From: an uncultured Clostridia bacterium
GTDB taxonomy: Bacteria; Bacillota; Clostridia; Oscillospirales; Oscillospiraceae
Reading direction: 5' to 3'
DNA: 34,766 nt
Assembly (NCBI GenBank): GCA_946186375.1
Contig: CAMHMZ010000027.1
Location: 1 to 34,766, forward strand
Part shown: positions 16,311-24,151 of the stretch, in pieces
Numbering within the stretch: the first letter of the stretch is position 1
Layout of the letters: each line of letters begins with the position of its first letter
Program-made: the position numbers and the translations under genes
The notes under the pieces: generated by a model
What the model was told of the DNA's origin: nothing
What the model saw: only the letters and a program-made list of their open reading frames with translations
Database searches by the model: none

Positions 16311-16568
16311 TTAAGAAAAATGCTCGCGTAAAACATCTTCAAGTTTCGTCAGGTCCATCCCCTCAGCAAGGGGAAAGACCTTCTCCAAAATCGCCCCTTC
16401 CTGGATCAGCCTCCGCGTCCGGGCTTTTCGCTCCTTCACGCGGTCTCTTGCCTCGGCTTCCTCCAGTCGGTGTTTAGCCTGGAGCAGTTTCTTTTGCTCG
16501 GCGCTAAGAGCCGCCTTCGGCGGTTGCGCCTCTGCACGCTGGCTGCGGCCAGTGTCGTCTTCTGTCAT
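16311..16568 (-). CDS. DUF3847 family protein
   Basis: 85 aa, start ATG 16568 behind AGGAGG (16575-16580). The middle section 'SAEQKKLLQAKHRLEEAEARDRVKERKARTRRLIQEGAILEKV' is a charged, helix-forming stretch characteristic of DUF3847 proteins encoded next to MobA/MobL relaxases in Firmicutes. Function is unknown. Position and charge suggest an accessory factor of the relaxosome. It is on the same strand as the relaxase, 344 bp upstream of it. Confidence 0.8.
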   Translation of the reverse strand: MTEDDTGRSQRAEAQPPKAALSAEQKKLLQAKHRLEEAEARDRVKERKARTRRLIQEGAILEKVFPLAEGMDLTKLEDVLREHFS

Positions 16569-16682
16569 AAAGAACCTCCTTTGGTATCAGAAATGATGAA
16601 CGCAGAAACCACTTTTTCCGGACTTGATATCAAGAGCTTAGATAAGTGGTATCTGCGCGTTTTGTGAATGAAAAATGGCATC

Positions 16683-16725
16683 AAAAAAGGCCGGGAGTGA
16701 TACTAACGTGGTATCATTCCCGGCC
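16683..16725 (-). terminator. Intrinsic terminator after the HXXEE gene
   Basis: GGCCGGGA-g-TGATAC (16689-16703) pairs with GTATCA-tt-CCCGGCC (to 16725). In the minus direction the stem is followed by TTTTTT (A-run at 16683-16688). It ends transcription coming from the minus-strand membrane-protein gene. Confidence 0.82.
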
Positions 16726-16772
16726 AAATGTGGTGTCTACGCTTCGTTCTTTACATTTTAACTCTATCGAAT

Positions 16773-17444
16773 TTATTGCTCGTACTTTTCCAAATACCCA
16801 ATCTCCGTATAGGCATATTTGGTACTCTTGATCTTATATGAGATGATAAACGGCAGACGAATCATGAAAACGATCAGAAATGCCACAAAAGCAATTCCCC
16901 ACAGATCCGACTTAACAAAGGTTCCAGATGTCACCAGCCAGTGGATACTGACAATCCCCACCTCCAGCAGAGAGCACCAGGCAGTAACAAAGCCGGGTGA
17001 ATATAGAGTCTTCTTGCCTTTGGCTTTATAATGCAGCAGGGTGACCACGCTGAAGATCGTATGAGCAAGAGTCTCACCGACACCAAAAAATGCCGCGAAA
17101 ACGACGCCCTTATTCCCAAGAGAGGGCGTGAGAAATGTGAGAGCAATAAACAGCAGCTCTGCACCAAAATTGGTGATCATATCCGTCATGCGATTCTCCG
17201 GATAAGCCAGCGGGTTGTCGGATTTTTGAATGAGTTTGTTCATCATGTAATGGAAACCATTTGGCCATGTAAGCTCTTCAAATACATGGATCGGCAGAAG
17301 AACCGTCAGGATTCCCATTAGTCTTTGCGGCATCGACCAGTTTGTCCACTGAGTCAGCAACACGTTCAGCATAAAGATTCCCAAAAAATATGTCGCGTGC
17401 AGCCACGGCTGTCCACACCATCTATTCAGCAGGGATTTTCTCAT
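16773..17444 (-). CDS. HXXEE-domain integral membrane protein
   Basis: 223 aa from ATG 17444, chosen because GAGAGGTG lies nine bases upstream; GTG 17456 would add four residues. Five to seven hydrophobic segments are visible. The family-defining His-x-x-Glu-Glu is 'LPIHVFEELTWP' (H53, E56, E57), with further polar residues in membrane segments ('FGVGETLAHTIFS'). The biochemical role of HXXEE proteins is not established; the buried His/Glu residues suggest metal or proton chemistry. It is divergent from the TetR gene at 17579 across a palindromic operator, so TetR probably represses it. The pair is AT-richer than its neighbours, consistent with cargo of separate origin. Confidence 0.85.
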   Translation of the reverse strand: MRKSLLNRWCGQPWLHATYFLGIFMLNVLLTQWTNWSMPQRLMGILTVLLPIHVFEELTWPNGFHYMMNKLIQKSDNPLAYPENRMTDMITNFGAELLFIALTFLTPSLGNKGVVFAAFFGVGETLAHTIFSVVTLLHYKAKGKKTLYSPGFVTAWCSLLEVGIVSIHWLVTSGTFVKSDLWGIAFVAFLIVFMIRLPFIISYKIKSTKYAYTEIGYLEKYEQ

Positions 17445-17483
17445 AATCTGTTTCACCTCTCATACACGTTTATCTTGACATAA

Positions 17484-17500
17484 TTAGATACTGCATCTAA
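17484..17500. promoter_or_regulatory. Palindromic operator between HXXEE and TetR genes
   Basis: TTAGAT-actgc-ATCTAA, extendable outward as AATTAGAT / ATCTAAATT. It sits in the 134-bp divergent promoter region beside a TATAAT (17503-17508) usable for the TetR gene. Size and symmetry suit a TetR-family dimer site. Confidence 0.6.
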
Positions 17501-17578
17501 ATTATAATCAGATAGTCTCTCCAATTAAATAGCGGATTTGCGTTTTTTATCTAATAATCCTCAAGGAGAAGTGAGCAA

Positions 17579-18169
17579 ATGGCACGCCCATCTTACAGAG
17601 CAAACCAGCCGACGGCAAAGGAGCGCCTGAAAGAAGCCTTCTGGCTATTATTATCCGAACATCGCTACAGCCAAATCACAGTGAAGAAGCTTTCCCAAGC
17701 TGCACAGGTCAACCCGAACACTTTCTACTATCATTATGATTCCATGGATGACTTGGCGTTGGATGCGTTGAATGACGAAAAGCTATATGAAATTCCTTCC
17801 ATTATCCATGAAAAGTTTTTATCCACAGATCAGACTGCCTTGCGCGAGGCACTGGGATATGTTGTTATTGGAGATCGCTGGAAGCGAATACGTCTGTTTG
17901 TAAACAGCGATTCCATGATTTTACGCCAGCACCTCTATGATATGATGGAACAATTTTGGTTGTCTATGATCGGCATTCAGAAAGAAGCTTTATCTGGGGA
18001 GGATATCCTCGATCTCTCTTTTATCCTTCATGGAGCTATGGCAATCATTGAGCAGCAGAAAGAGCAATATAGCTTTGATTTTATTAATGCACTGCCAGAT
18101 CGGCCTTTAGGGCAGGGTATCCTACAAACACTTGAAGCCCTTATGATGAAATATCAAAGAAAGAGCTAA
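17579..18169 (+). CDS. TetR/AcrR-family regulator
   Basis: 196 aa, ATG 17579 behind AAGGAGAAG. The N-terminal helix-turn-helix is clear: 'KERLKEAFWLLLSEHRYSQITVKKLSQAAQVNPNTFYYHYDSMDDLALDAL', with the typical 'TFYYHY' recognition end. The C-terminal ~130 residues form the variable ligand-binding helical domain and match no specific subfamily I know. It is transcribed away from the HXXEE membrane protein and is the likely repressor of both genes through the palindrome at 17484-17500. The ligand is unknown. Its 3' end converges with the ParR-like gene, with a weak AGATAA/TTATCT hairpin between them. Confidence 0.9.
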   Translation: MARPSYRANQPTAKERLKEAFWLLLSEHRYSQITVKKLSQAAQVNPNTFYYHYDSMDDLALDALNDEKLYEIPSIIHEKFLSTDQTALREALGYVVIGDRWKRIRLFVNSDSMILRQHLYDMMEQFWLSMIGIQKEALSGEDILDLSFILHGAMAIIEQQKEQYSFDFINALPDRPLGQGILQTLEALMMKYQRKS

Positions 18170-18191
18170 GATAAAATTATACTCTTATCTC

Positions 18192-18551
18192 TTACAGGCC
18201 GTTAATGAAGTCCATCGCCGTGTCCAGATCGTTCTCGACCGCCGTGTTGTCCTGCGAAGCAGGAGCTGCTTGCAACAGCGCGGCAAGACCCGCCAGCGGA
18301 TTGGCCTGTGCGCCGCGCTCGACGGTATCCAACACCCGTTGCAGAAAGGCATCCTCCTTCTCCCGTGTTTCCAGATAGGGATCGTCGGTAAGACGTTGCT
18401 CTCGGTCAAAGTATCCGTTCACTGCGGCAATAATAGCATCGCTGTAAGAGCGATATCTGGACTTATCCCGATTGACAAGATAAGTCCAAGCCTTTAGCCC
18501 TTCCGGGTTGGAGAGATTGATCCGCAGCGTGGTGTTGAAGAGCTTGCTCAT
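18192..18551 (-). CDS. ParR-like DNA-binding partner of ParM
   Basis: 119 aa. The N-terminal 'FNTTLRINLSNPEGLKAWTYLVNRDKSRYRSYSDAIIAAVNGYFDRE' looks like a ribbon-helix-helix-type DNA-binding region; an acidic C-terminal tail ends 'NDLDTAMDFINGL'. Its ATG (18551) overlaps the stop of the ParM-like gene as ATGA, so the two are translationally coupled. That arrangement is typical of type II segregation operons. It would bind centromere-like repeats and link the DNA to the filament. No obvious iteron array was recognised nearby, so the centromere remains unplaced. Confidence 0.65.
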   Translation of the reverse strand: MSKLFNTTLRINLSNPEGLKAWTYLVNRDKSRYRSYSDAIIAAVNGYFDREQRLTDDPYLETREKEDAFLQRVLDTVERGAQANPLAGLAALLQAAPASQDNTAVENDLDTAMDFINGL

Positions 18552-19480
18552 ACCAGCCCTCCCATATTGCGCTGGGCCAGCAGCTCATAGCCCTTTGCTG
18601 TCGCACAGATGTCGCTGTTGATCGTGACGCGGCCGGGATCGTACTCGGTAAAGTTTCGGATCAGGCAGCCTCCACCGCCCACTACATAGAGCTTCATCAG
18701 CTCCGGAGTGTATTCATGCTCCCGCAGGCGGCGCATGATCCCGGCTGCGTACTCCATGGCCGCTTCCCGGATGACCTCCAGATACTGCTTGCCGATGTCG
18801 GCTTCGCCATAGCGAAGGACTTCCTCAATCACGGCATCATCCACGGCCACGCCGAAACGCTGCATCAGCTTTTCGCGGGCGGCCAGCATACACTGATGGG
18901 TGCCAAACTTCTCGGTGAAGCATTTGCTAGCGATGGGCTTGCCGTTGTTGATATACATGATGTTCATGGTGCCGTTGCCAATGTCGCAGAGCATGTTCAC
19001 GCCGCGAAACTCCCGCAGGCGATCCGCCACGGCAGAGAAGCCCTGCGGGAATACGTCAGCACCGACGAACTCCACATGGTAGCTCTCGCCCCGGAAGCTG
19101 AAATCCGCCTCCTTGTTCTGGAGCAGATAGGCCTTGAAGGCCTCCTTTTGCTCTCCCACCCAGGTGAGGGGCAGGCCTGCCGCAAGATAGACGCGAGCGT
19201 TATTTAGCCCACGCAAGCGCAGCTCGATCCCGATGGCAGCGAGAGTCAGGATATAATAATCCTGATCGTTCATCTTCTCGGCGGTGAACTCCTTGTGCTC
19301 GTCCCCGACGATATAATACCGTTCCTGGTAGACGAGCATATTGCTTTTGAAGGTGGGCTCCTTGTCGTAGACCGTGACGCCGGTTTTGAACACAGCATGG
19401 GCCGTCTTGATCTGACCATAGCCATGATCCACGGCGATAATGATGGGCTTACTGTTGGTGTTATTGGTAATAAGATTCAT
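18548..19480 (-). CDS. ParM/StbA-like actin-fold segregation ATPase
   Basis: 310 aa from ATG 19480 behind AGGAGG; a longer upstream frame runs through a terminator hairpin and is not used. Actin-fold nucleotide motifs are visible: phosphate-1 'IIIAVDHGYGQIKTA' (Asp18), phosphate-2 'MLCDIGNGTMNIMYI' and the adenosine motif 'LYVVGGGGCLI'. Proteins of this type form ATP-driven filaments that push replicons apart. In an integrative element this suggests a circular, perhaps replicating, stage that must be inherited. It is directly downstream of the recombinase on the same strand but separated by a terminator. Confidence 0.86.
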   Translation of the reverse strand: MNLITNNTNSKPIIIAVDHGYGQIKTAHAVFKTGVTVYDKEPTFKSNMLVYQERYYIVGDEHKEFTAEKMNDQDYYILTLAAIGIELRLRGLNNARVYLAAGLPLTWVGEQKEAFKAYLLQNKEADFSFRGESYHVEFVGADVFPQGFSAVADRLREFRGVNMLCDIGNGTMNIMYINNGKPIASKCFTEKFGTHQCMLAAREKLMQRFGVAVDDAVIEEVLRYGEADIGKQYLEVIREAAMEYAAGIMRRLREHEYTPELMKLYVVGGGGCLIRNFTEYDPGRVTINSDICATAKGYELLAQRNMGGLV

Positions 19481-19523
19481 GTTTTTCCTCCTAAAATAGT
19501 GTAATAATTTTGGTACAGATATG

Positions 19524-19570
19524 CGAAAAGGGCGGTCCGTGAGATTTATTCTCACAGTCCGCCCTTTTCG
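19524..19570 (-). terminator. Long hairpin terminator after the serine recombinase
   Basis: CGAAAAGGGCGG (from 19524) and its complement (to 19570) continue inward through GTGAGA/TCTCAC, giving 21-bp arms with two mismatches around a five-base loop. On the minus strand the stem is followed by TTTT. It separates recombinase transcripts from the ParM/ParR operon. The near-symmetry means it may work in both directions. Confidence 0.82.
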
Positions 19571-19577
19571 ACTTTCC

Positions 19578-21668
19578 TTATTCGGTTTTGCTTTCTTTCG
19601 GTTTGGCGTCAGTTTTTTCGGCTCGCTCTTCCGCCCGTTTTGCCGCTTTTTGCTTGCGCTGCCTTTCAAGCTGTCCCTGGTAACGGCATTCGTCACAGCA
19701 GTATTTGGCGTTGTATTGTACCGTGACAAATGTTTTTCCGCAGACGGGGCATATACACTCGCGCTTTCTGTCCTCTGCGGCCTCCTGCCGATAATACTTT
19801 CCCCGGCAGTTGGGCCCGCAGAACATAGCATTGGGACTTTTGGAATCGAAAGGCTTACCACAGCATTTACAGGTCAGATGATACGGTTCACCTGGAACGA
19901 GCACCCCTTCCTCGATCAGCCTCTCACGCTCTTTCTTGCGCTCATATTTTCTGCGATTGGCGGCGCGTTTCTTCCGCTGAACTTCGAGCTCTGCCAGCTC
20001 TTCCGGCGTCGGTTCCTCCGGGGGCACCTGGAAATTACCAATAAAGTTCAGATAGATTTCAACCTCCTGGCAGCGATCCCCGTATTCGTCGCGTGTCACC
20101 TGATGCACAAGGATCTTTTCAATGAACTCATTGATCATTGGGGTGGTCAGCTCATCAAAATCCCGGTACTTCTTCGCCAGCGCCATGAACTGGTCGATCC
20201 GCGCGCTGTCGCTCATGAACACATCCAGACTGGCCTGATCCTGCGCGATGATCTCATCCAGCTCAGCCTGCTCGGCCTCATAGGATGCGGAGAGCATCTC
20301 GAAGCGCTTTTCCGGGATCTTACCCAGCAGGAAGGATTCGTACAGTGCCTTGATCATCGTCTCCAGCTCGGCATGCCGCTTCTTGGCCTTGCTGATCTTA
20401 CGCCTCAAATCCTTTGCCGCCTCGTCCTGCCGGATCTCAGCAGCCTCGCGCACCTTGCGGATAAACTCTTCCTCGTTCTCGATCGCGTACTTGCTTACCG
20501 TGCGGATCGTCTCCAGCGTCAAGGTTCGCAGCGCTTTTGTCGATATGCTGTGAGAGAAGCACTGCCGCTCGGCGCGTTCGATCGTCAGCGTGTAGGTCGA
20601 GCAGTTGTAGGAATCCATGAGCTTCCCGTCTTCTGGCTCCGTCCCGGACTTGTACTGACGGTGATTGTACATTTTTGCGCCGCAGTCTGCGCAGAAGACA
20701 AGGCCTGTAAAGGGATTCGCTTCACCGGTGGTGTCGATCCGGTGCTTGGCGCGTTTCGTCTTTTGCGCAAGCTGCCAGGTCTCTTCATCCACGATCGCTT
20801 CATGTGTATTCTCAAAAATGAGCCAATCTTCCGGATCGTTTTTAACGCGTTTGTCTTTGTATGACTTCTTGGAGGTGCGAAAATTGACTGTATGCCCCAT
20901 GTATTCCGGGTGGGCAAGGATAGCCTTGACGCTCTCCCCATACCAATCATAAGGCCGGGATTCATCAATCAAGTTCTTGTGTGTTCCTCGTCCATGCTTT
21001 GCAAGATAGTAGGCCGGCGATTCTACTTTTTCTGCGGTTAGTATGGCTGATATGTCATAAGGACCATGACCTTCCACTGAAAGGCGGAAGATACGCCTCA
21101 CTACCGCGGCGGCCTCCTCGTCGATCAACCAGTGATCCTTATCCTCCGGGTCTTTCTTATAGCCATAGATTGCGCTGTTTGTTGTGGGCTTGCCGGAATT
21201 GCCCTTGACCTTGTAGGCGGCGGCGACCTTCCGGGACTGATCGCGCAGATACCACTCGTTCATGATATTGAGGAACGGGGCAAATTCGTTGCTGCTCTGA
21301 TTCTCATTATCCACGTTGTTGGCAATGGCGATGAAGTGGACGCCGTGCTCCCGGAAAAAGATTTCGGTGTAAAATCCGGTCTGCAAATAATTACGTCCTA
21401 CGCGGGACATGTCTTTGACCAGCACAGTGCTGACGAGGCCCGCTTCAATATCCCGGATCAGACGTTTCCAATCCGGGCGATCGAAGTTGCCCCCGCTCCA
21501 GCCGTCGTCCGTGTAATGGACGATGTTCGTGTAGCCATTTTGTTCCGCATAGGACTCGAGGTAGCGTTTTTGCGTCTGGATCGAATTCGAGTCCCCAACG
21601 ATGTCGTCATCTCTGGAGAGTCGTTCGTACAGCGCAGTGATTTTTTCTTCCGTCTGTCTGATGGCCAT
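19578..21668 (-). CDS. Large serine recombinase with double zinc-ribbon tail
   Basis: 696 aa. The resolvase domain (about 10-150) has catalytic Ser18 in 'YERLSRDD' and 'VKDMSRVGRN'. The recombinase domain spans about 180-300, and a zinc ribbon 'FCADCGAKM' follows near 320. A coiled coil (about 385-490) precedes a DUF4368-like section ending 'VEIYLNFIGNF'. Beyond this, residues 600-621 and 640-661 form two extra ribbons, each with C-x2-C-x13-C-x3-C spacing, then a Lys/Glu-rich end. It should catalyse excision and integration through a 2-bp crossover; the TG-centred ends at 54 and 28980 are the proposed sites. It overlaps TnpW as TAATG, so translation is coupled. It lies unusually far from either end of the element. 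Confidence 0.93.
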   Translation of the reverse strand: MAIRQTEEKITALYERLSRDDDIVGDSNSIQTQKRYLESYAEQNGYTNIVHYTDDGWSGGNFDRPDWKRLIRDIEAGLVSTVLVKDMSRVGRNYLQTGFYTEIFFREHGVHFIAIANNVDNENQSSNEFAPFLNIMNEWYLRDQSRKVAAAYKVKGNSGKPTTNSAIYGYKKDPEDKDHWLIDEEAAAVVRRIFRLSVEGHGPYDISAILTAEKVESPAYYLAKHGRGTHKNLIDESRPYDWYGESVKAILAHPEYMGHTVNFRTSKKSYKDKRVKNDPEDWLIFENTHEAIVDEETWQLAQKTKRAKHRIDTTGEANPFTGLVFCADCGAKMYNHRQYKSGTEPEDGKLMDSYNCSTYTLTIERAERQCFSHSISTKALRTLTLETIRTVSKYAIENEEEFIRKVREAAEIRQDEAAKDLRRKISKAKKRHAELETMIKALYESFLLGKIPEKRFEMLSASYEAEQAELDEIIAQDQASLDVFMSDSARIDQFMALAKKYRDFDELTTPMINEFIEKILVHQVTRDEYGDRCQEVEIYLNFIGNFQVPPEEPTPEELAELEVQRKKRAANRRKYERKKERERLIEEGVLVPGEPYHLTCKCCGKPFDSKSPNAMFCGPNCRGKYYRQEAAEDRKRECICPVCGKTFVTVQYNAKYCCDECRYQGQLERQRKQKAAKRAEERAEKTDAKPKESKTE

Positions 21669-21877
21669 TAGGCGCTCCTTTCAGACTGGCGGCTCGTTTG
21701 TGGTAAGGGCATTATACCACAGGTTTCAGCGTTTGCCAATTCTTCATTATTGATCATGTGAAAGATTATCTCCTCAAAATTCGTAGATTCCGTCTCGGAA
21801 CAGTAAGCCCGGACGGTATAGTTGGTTGAGCCGATCCGTCGGCTCAGGGAAAACGCCGGGGTCTTCGTCGCTTCCAT
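21668..21877 (-). CDS. TnpW-family small protein
   Basis: 69 aa. 'FSLSRRIGSTNYTVRAYCSETESTNFEEIIFHMINNE' follows the pattern of TnpW proteins from Tn4451-like mobilizable transposons: an 'RIGST.Y.V.V.FS..S.E...DKI..LI.NE' core. Function is not established. It sits immediately before the recombinase with overlapping stop and start (TAATG) and shares its ribosome binding region, so the two proteins are made together. It is a candidate recombination directionality or accessory factor by position, not by experiment. Confidence 0.78.
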   Translation of the reverse strand: MEATKTPAFSLSRRIGSTNYTVRAYCSETESTNFEEIIFHMINNEELANAETCGIMPLPQTSRQSERSA

Positions 21878-22077
21878 AGAGCTCCTTTCCGTGCTCTTTG
21901 CACTCGTTGTTTTTGGATTTGGTGTTGAATTTTCATAAAGAATTCCTTCCTGCCGGATGAACCGGCGATGTTGTTTGGGGACTTGCTACGGTTTGTTCAG
22001 ATGCATAGGCAGATGCCTCCTCTCTTCTGGCGAAAAAGTGACACCAGTTATTTAATTACGGGAATAGTGTTTTTCTT

Positions 22078-22132
22078 AACTTCTCCCTCTACCTATAGGA
22101 GAATGGAAAGCCAATTTCGGAACTGTTTTTGA
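22078..22132 (+). repeat. Direct repeat copy 1 upstream of the sigma-like gene
   Basis: AACTTCTCCCTCTA then CCTATAGGAGAA, a variable stretch, and TTTCGGAACTGTTTTT. TTCTCC and GGAGAA can pair. Copy 2 at 22187-22240 differs by one base in the first 26. ACCTATAGGAGAAT of this copy recurs inverted at 14213-14226. Confidence 0.8.
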
Positions 22133-22186
22133 AGCCAGGTAAAAATTATTTTTGGCTTTCTTCCCCGTGCAGAGGATCATAGTAAG

Positions 22187-22240
22187 AACTTCTCCCTCTA
22201 CTTATAGGAGAACTGAGAACGATTTTCGGAACTGTTTTGA
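22187..22240 (+). repeat. Direct repeat copy 2 upstream of the sigma-like gene
   Basis: Second copy, 109 bp after the first, with the same 5' block and the same TTTCGGAACTGTTTT end. It finishes 20 bp before the -35 of the promoter at 22260, so it is well placed for an activator or repressor. Confidence 0.8.
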
Positions 22241-22259
22241 AATAGAAAATAAAAACTTT

Positions 22260-22288
22260 TTGTAAACACGCATAAGCTGTGCTATACT
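22260..22288 (+). promoter_or_regulatory. Sigma-70-type promoter for the sigma-like gene
   Basis: TTGTAA (22260-22265), a 17-bp spacer and TATACT (22283-22288), placed 31 bp before the GTG start. Both boxes are close to consensus. Confidence 0.72.
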
Positions 22289-22319
22289 GGTGCTATCCCA
22301 TTGGAAAGGAGGCGGAACG

Positions 22320-23279
22320 GTGGCAAAAAAGAAGGCCAAAAAGAAAGAACCCGAATTCGACGATTACGAATACGGGTACGGCTACGATTATCTTCTTGAT
22401 GACGATCAACAAAAAAAGCCCACCGACACCGCTGACGATGCCGATGGGCTTGAGGAAGATGATGAAGGCGCCTGGTGGGAGGATGAGCCGGAGGAAAAGG
22501 TACTGGCTCGCATCCGCCGATCTTATCTCGAAGACTACCGGGAAGACTACCGCGAGAGCAAGCCGGATGATGAGGCAGTAGAGATTCCGTTGGAGAATCT
22601 GCTGTTGGACGGCGTGGCGCTGGAATTGAAGCTCGCCCCCAAAGAGGTAGAGGATCTAGAGGAAAGCGCTGGGCGAAAGCTCTTGGTGCGCGAGCTCCGG
22701 GAGGAAGCACTCCGCCGCTATGAGGAGTCCGCGCGCACGGTGCAGGATTTCAAGAACGTCCATGTCACCTGGGACAAGCTGGACGCCAACCGGGAGCGCA
22801 GGGAACGCTACCATGAGCTGTTGCGCGGAAATGTCCCCATAGACTACAAAGTGGACTATGCGTCCACGAGCTTTGTTCCCCGCTGGCGGAACGATCCGAT
22901 GGAGCGCCAGCTACTCCGTGGTTATTTTCTGGATTATTTCTATGACTGCCCCTACGAGATGCACGATCTGACCACGAAAGAGTACCTGCGGCAGATCATC
23001 AAGGAGCTAAAAGAGGAACATAAGGAAATTTTCTATTTCCTGTTCCTCCGTCAGTTCAGCCCGCAATATTTGGCACTGATGCGGGGGCAGACAGATCGGA
23101 ATATCCGAAAGGTACGGGATACCGTACTACGCAAGATACACAAGAAGATGGTTAAGCAGCTTAGCGCGATGCAGGAAAACGGCTATATTCCAAGTGAAAG
23201 AGAATCGCGGTTCCTACAGGAGTGGAGCGCCGTCATAGATAGAGACAAGGAGGGACAGCCCGATGACGAACATCTTTGA
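22320..23279 (+). CDS. Acidic protein with sigma-region-4-like HTH
   Basis: 319 aa. The start is GTG 22320, seven bases after AAAGGAGG; the upstream ATG 22290 lies over the promoter and ribosome binding site. A Lys-rich first ten residues are followed by a very acidic, Tyr-rich tract (about residues 10-60). The middle is helical and charged. Around residues 230-285, 'HKEIFYFLFLRQFSPQYLALMRGQTDRNIRKVRDTVLRKIHKKM' resembles the helix-turn-helix of sigma-70 region 4. No region 2 is visible, so it is not a complete sigma factor. It may be a transcription activator of the element. The end overlaps the next gene by 17 bp. Confidence 0.65.
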   Translation: MAKKKAKKKEPEFDDYEYGYGYDYLLDDDQQKKPTDTADDADGLEEDDEGAWWEDEPEEKVLARIRRSYLEDYREDYRESKPDDEAVEIPLENLLLDGVALELKLAPKEVEDLEESAGRKLLVRELREEALRRYEESARTVQDFKNVHVTWDKLDANRERRERYHELLRGNVPIDYKVDYASTSFVPRWRNDPMERQLLRGYFLDYFYDCPYEMHDLTTKEYLRQIIKELKEEHKEIFYFLFLRQFSPQYLALMRGQTDRNIRKVRDTVLRKIHKKMVKQLSAMQENGYIPSERESRFLQEWSAVIDRDKEGQPDDEHL

Positions 23280-24147
23280 AAATACCCGTGCCAGCTGGGT
23301 ACGTTATTCGGATTACGAATGGAGAACTGCCGAAAACGGAAAAGACTATCTGTTGCCGACCAAAGATGCGCAGCCCAAGCCCTACGATCCTATGGAGGAC
23401 GCAGACAACTTAGTGCTGGCTGCCGCAGATATTGGACTGATGCTGTTCCATAAGAATCCGGAGAAGTCGATCAAGGCGGCGATGCAGGCTTTCGCGTGCA
23501 AATATGGCTTGCTGGGGATCATGACGGCGCTTCCCACGACGGCCAAGTTCATCGAATATGAGAAGGTATATTTCCACAAGAATCAGATCATTCCGACAGA
23601 GACGATGGATACCGAGGATTACATCAGCCTGTTCTTCCCGTTCCGCAAGCCGGACTTTCATAAGAAGGGGGTGGAGTCTGTCTGGAATACGGATGATCGA
23701 ATGATGATGGCCTTGATCATGACCTACCAGTTAGAGCCGCAGGCGATGGTCATGAGCTTCATGCGGGACTACGGAGAACAGTATGACTGGCTGGCGTCCG
23801 TGTTCCGGGATTGGGCTTTCACGCTGGTGACTGCCACACTCTATGAGATCGACAGGGAGCGGCTGGACGATATGACGCTGGAGATTTACCGCAAAGGGAT
23901 GGCGGCCTTTGAGGGCAACACCCCGACCTATCATCTGGAACTGCGGGAGCATCCGACTCTGGTATGGGATTTCCATTCGTTGCTGCTAAACGTGCAGCTC
24001 CTGTTCTCCATGACGCTGACGGACGAGAAGAACCCGCTCAAGATATGCCGCCAATGCCAGCGTCCCTTTATCGCGGGCAAAGCCGATGCGGAATATTGCT
24101 CTCCCGCCTGCCGCGAGCAGCATAAGAAGGAAAAGGGCAAGAAATAA
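23263..24147 (+). CDS. Uncharacterised protein with C-terminal zinc ribbon
   Basis: 294 aa, ATG 23263 behind GGAGGG, overlapping the sigma-like gene by 17 bp. The first ~250 residues are helical with no domain I can name with confidence; a DUF6076-type assignment is possible. The C-terminus has four Cys in 'ICRQCQRPF...AEYCSPACREQHKKEKGKK', C262-x2-C265-x13-C279-x3-C283, followed by a basic tail. This spacing is identical to both extra ribbons of the recombinase at 19578, hinting at a shared nucleic-acid-binding role. Co-translation with the sigma-like protein suggests a joint regulatory function. Confidence 0.7.
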   Translation: MTNIFENTRASWVRYSDYEWRTAENGKDYLLPTKDAQPKPYDPMEDADNLVLAAADIGLMLFHKNPEKSIKAAMQAFACKYGLLGIMTALPTTAKFIEYEKVYFHKNQIIPTETMDTEDYISLFFPFRKPDFHKKGVESVWNTDDRMMMALIMTYQLEPQAMVMSFMRDYGEQYDWLASVFRDWAFTLVTATLYEIDRERLDDMTLEIYRKGMAAFEGNTPTYHLELREHPTLVWDFHSLLLNVQLLFSMTLTDEKNPLKICRQCQRPFIAGKADAEYCSPACREQHKKEKGKK

Positions 24148-24151
24148 GGGT

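Larger units (their letters stand above)
21878..22319. promoter_or_regulatory. Divergent control region with repeated elements
   Basis: 442 bp between TnpW (minus) and the sigma-like gene (plus), without a gene. It contains two ~54-bp direct repeats 109 bp apart (22078-22132 and 22187-22240). Each starts AACTTCTCCCTCTA, contains TATAGGAGAA and ends near TTTCGGAACTGTTTT. An inverted repeat GAAAGCCAA (22106-22114) / TTGGCTTTC (22152-22160) lies between them. A good promoter follows at 22260-22288. Confidence 0.7.

Noticed and set aside
17475-17508. TTGACA with TATAAT as a promoter for the TetR gene
   Set aside because: The spacer is 22 bp, too long for a sigma-70 promoter; only the TATAAT is kept as a possible -10 box.
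14213-22104. Inverted ACCTATAGGAGAAT copies as att sites of a smaller serine-recombinase element
   Set aside because: Stepping outward base by base, no equal dinucleotide was found at matching distances on both sides, unlike the ends at 54 and 28980.
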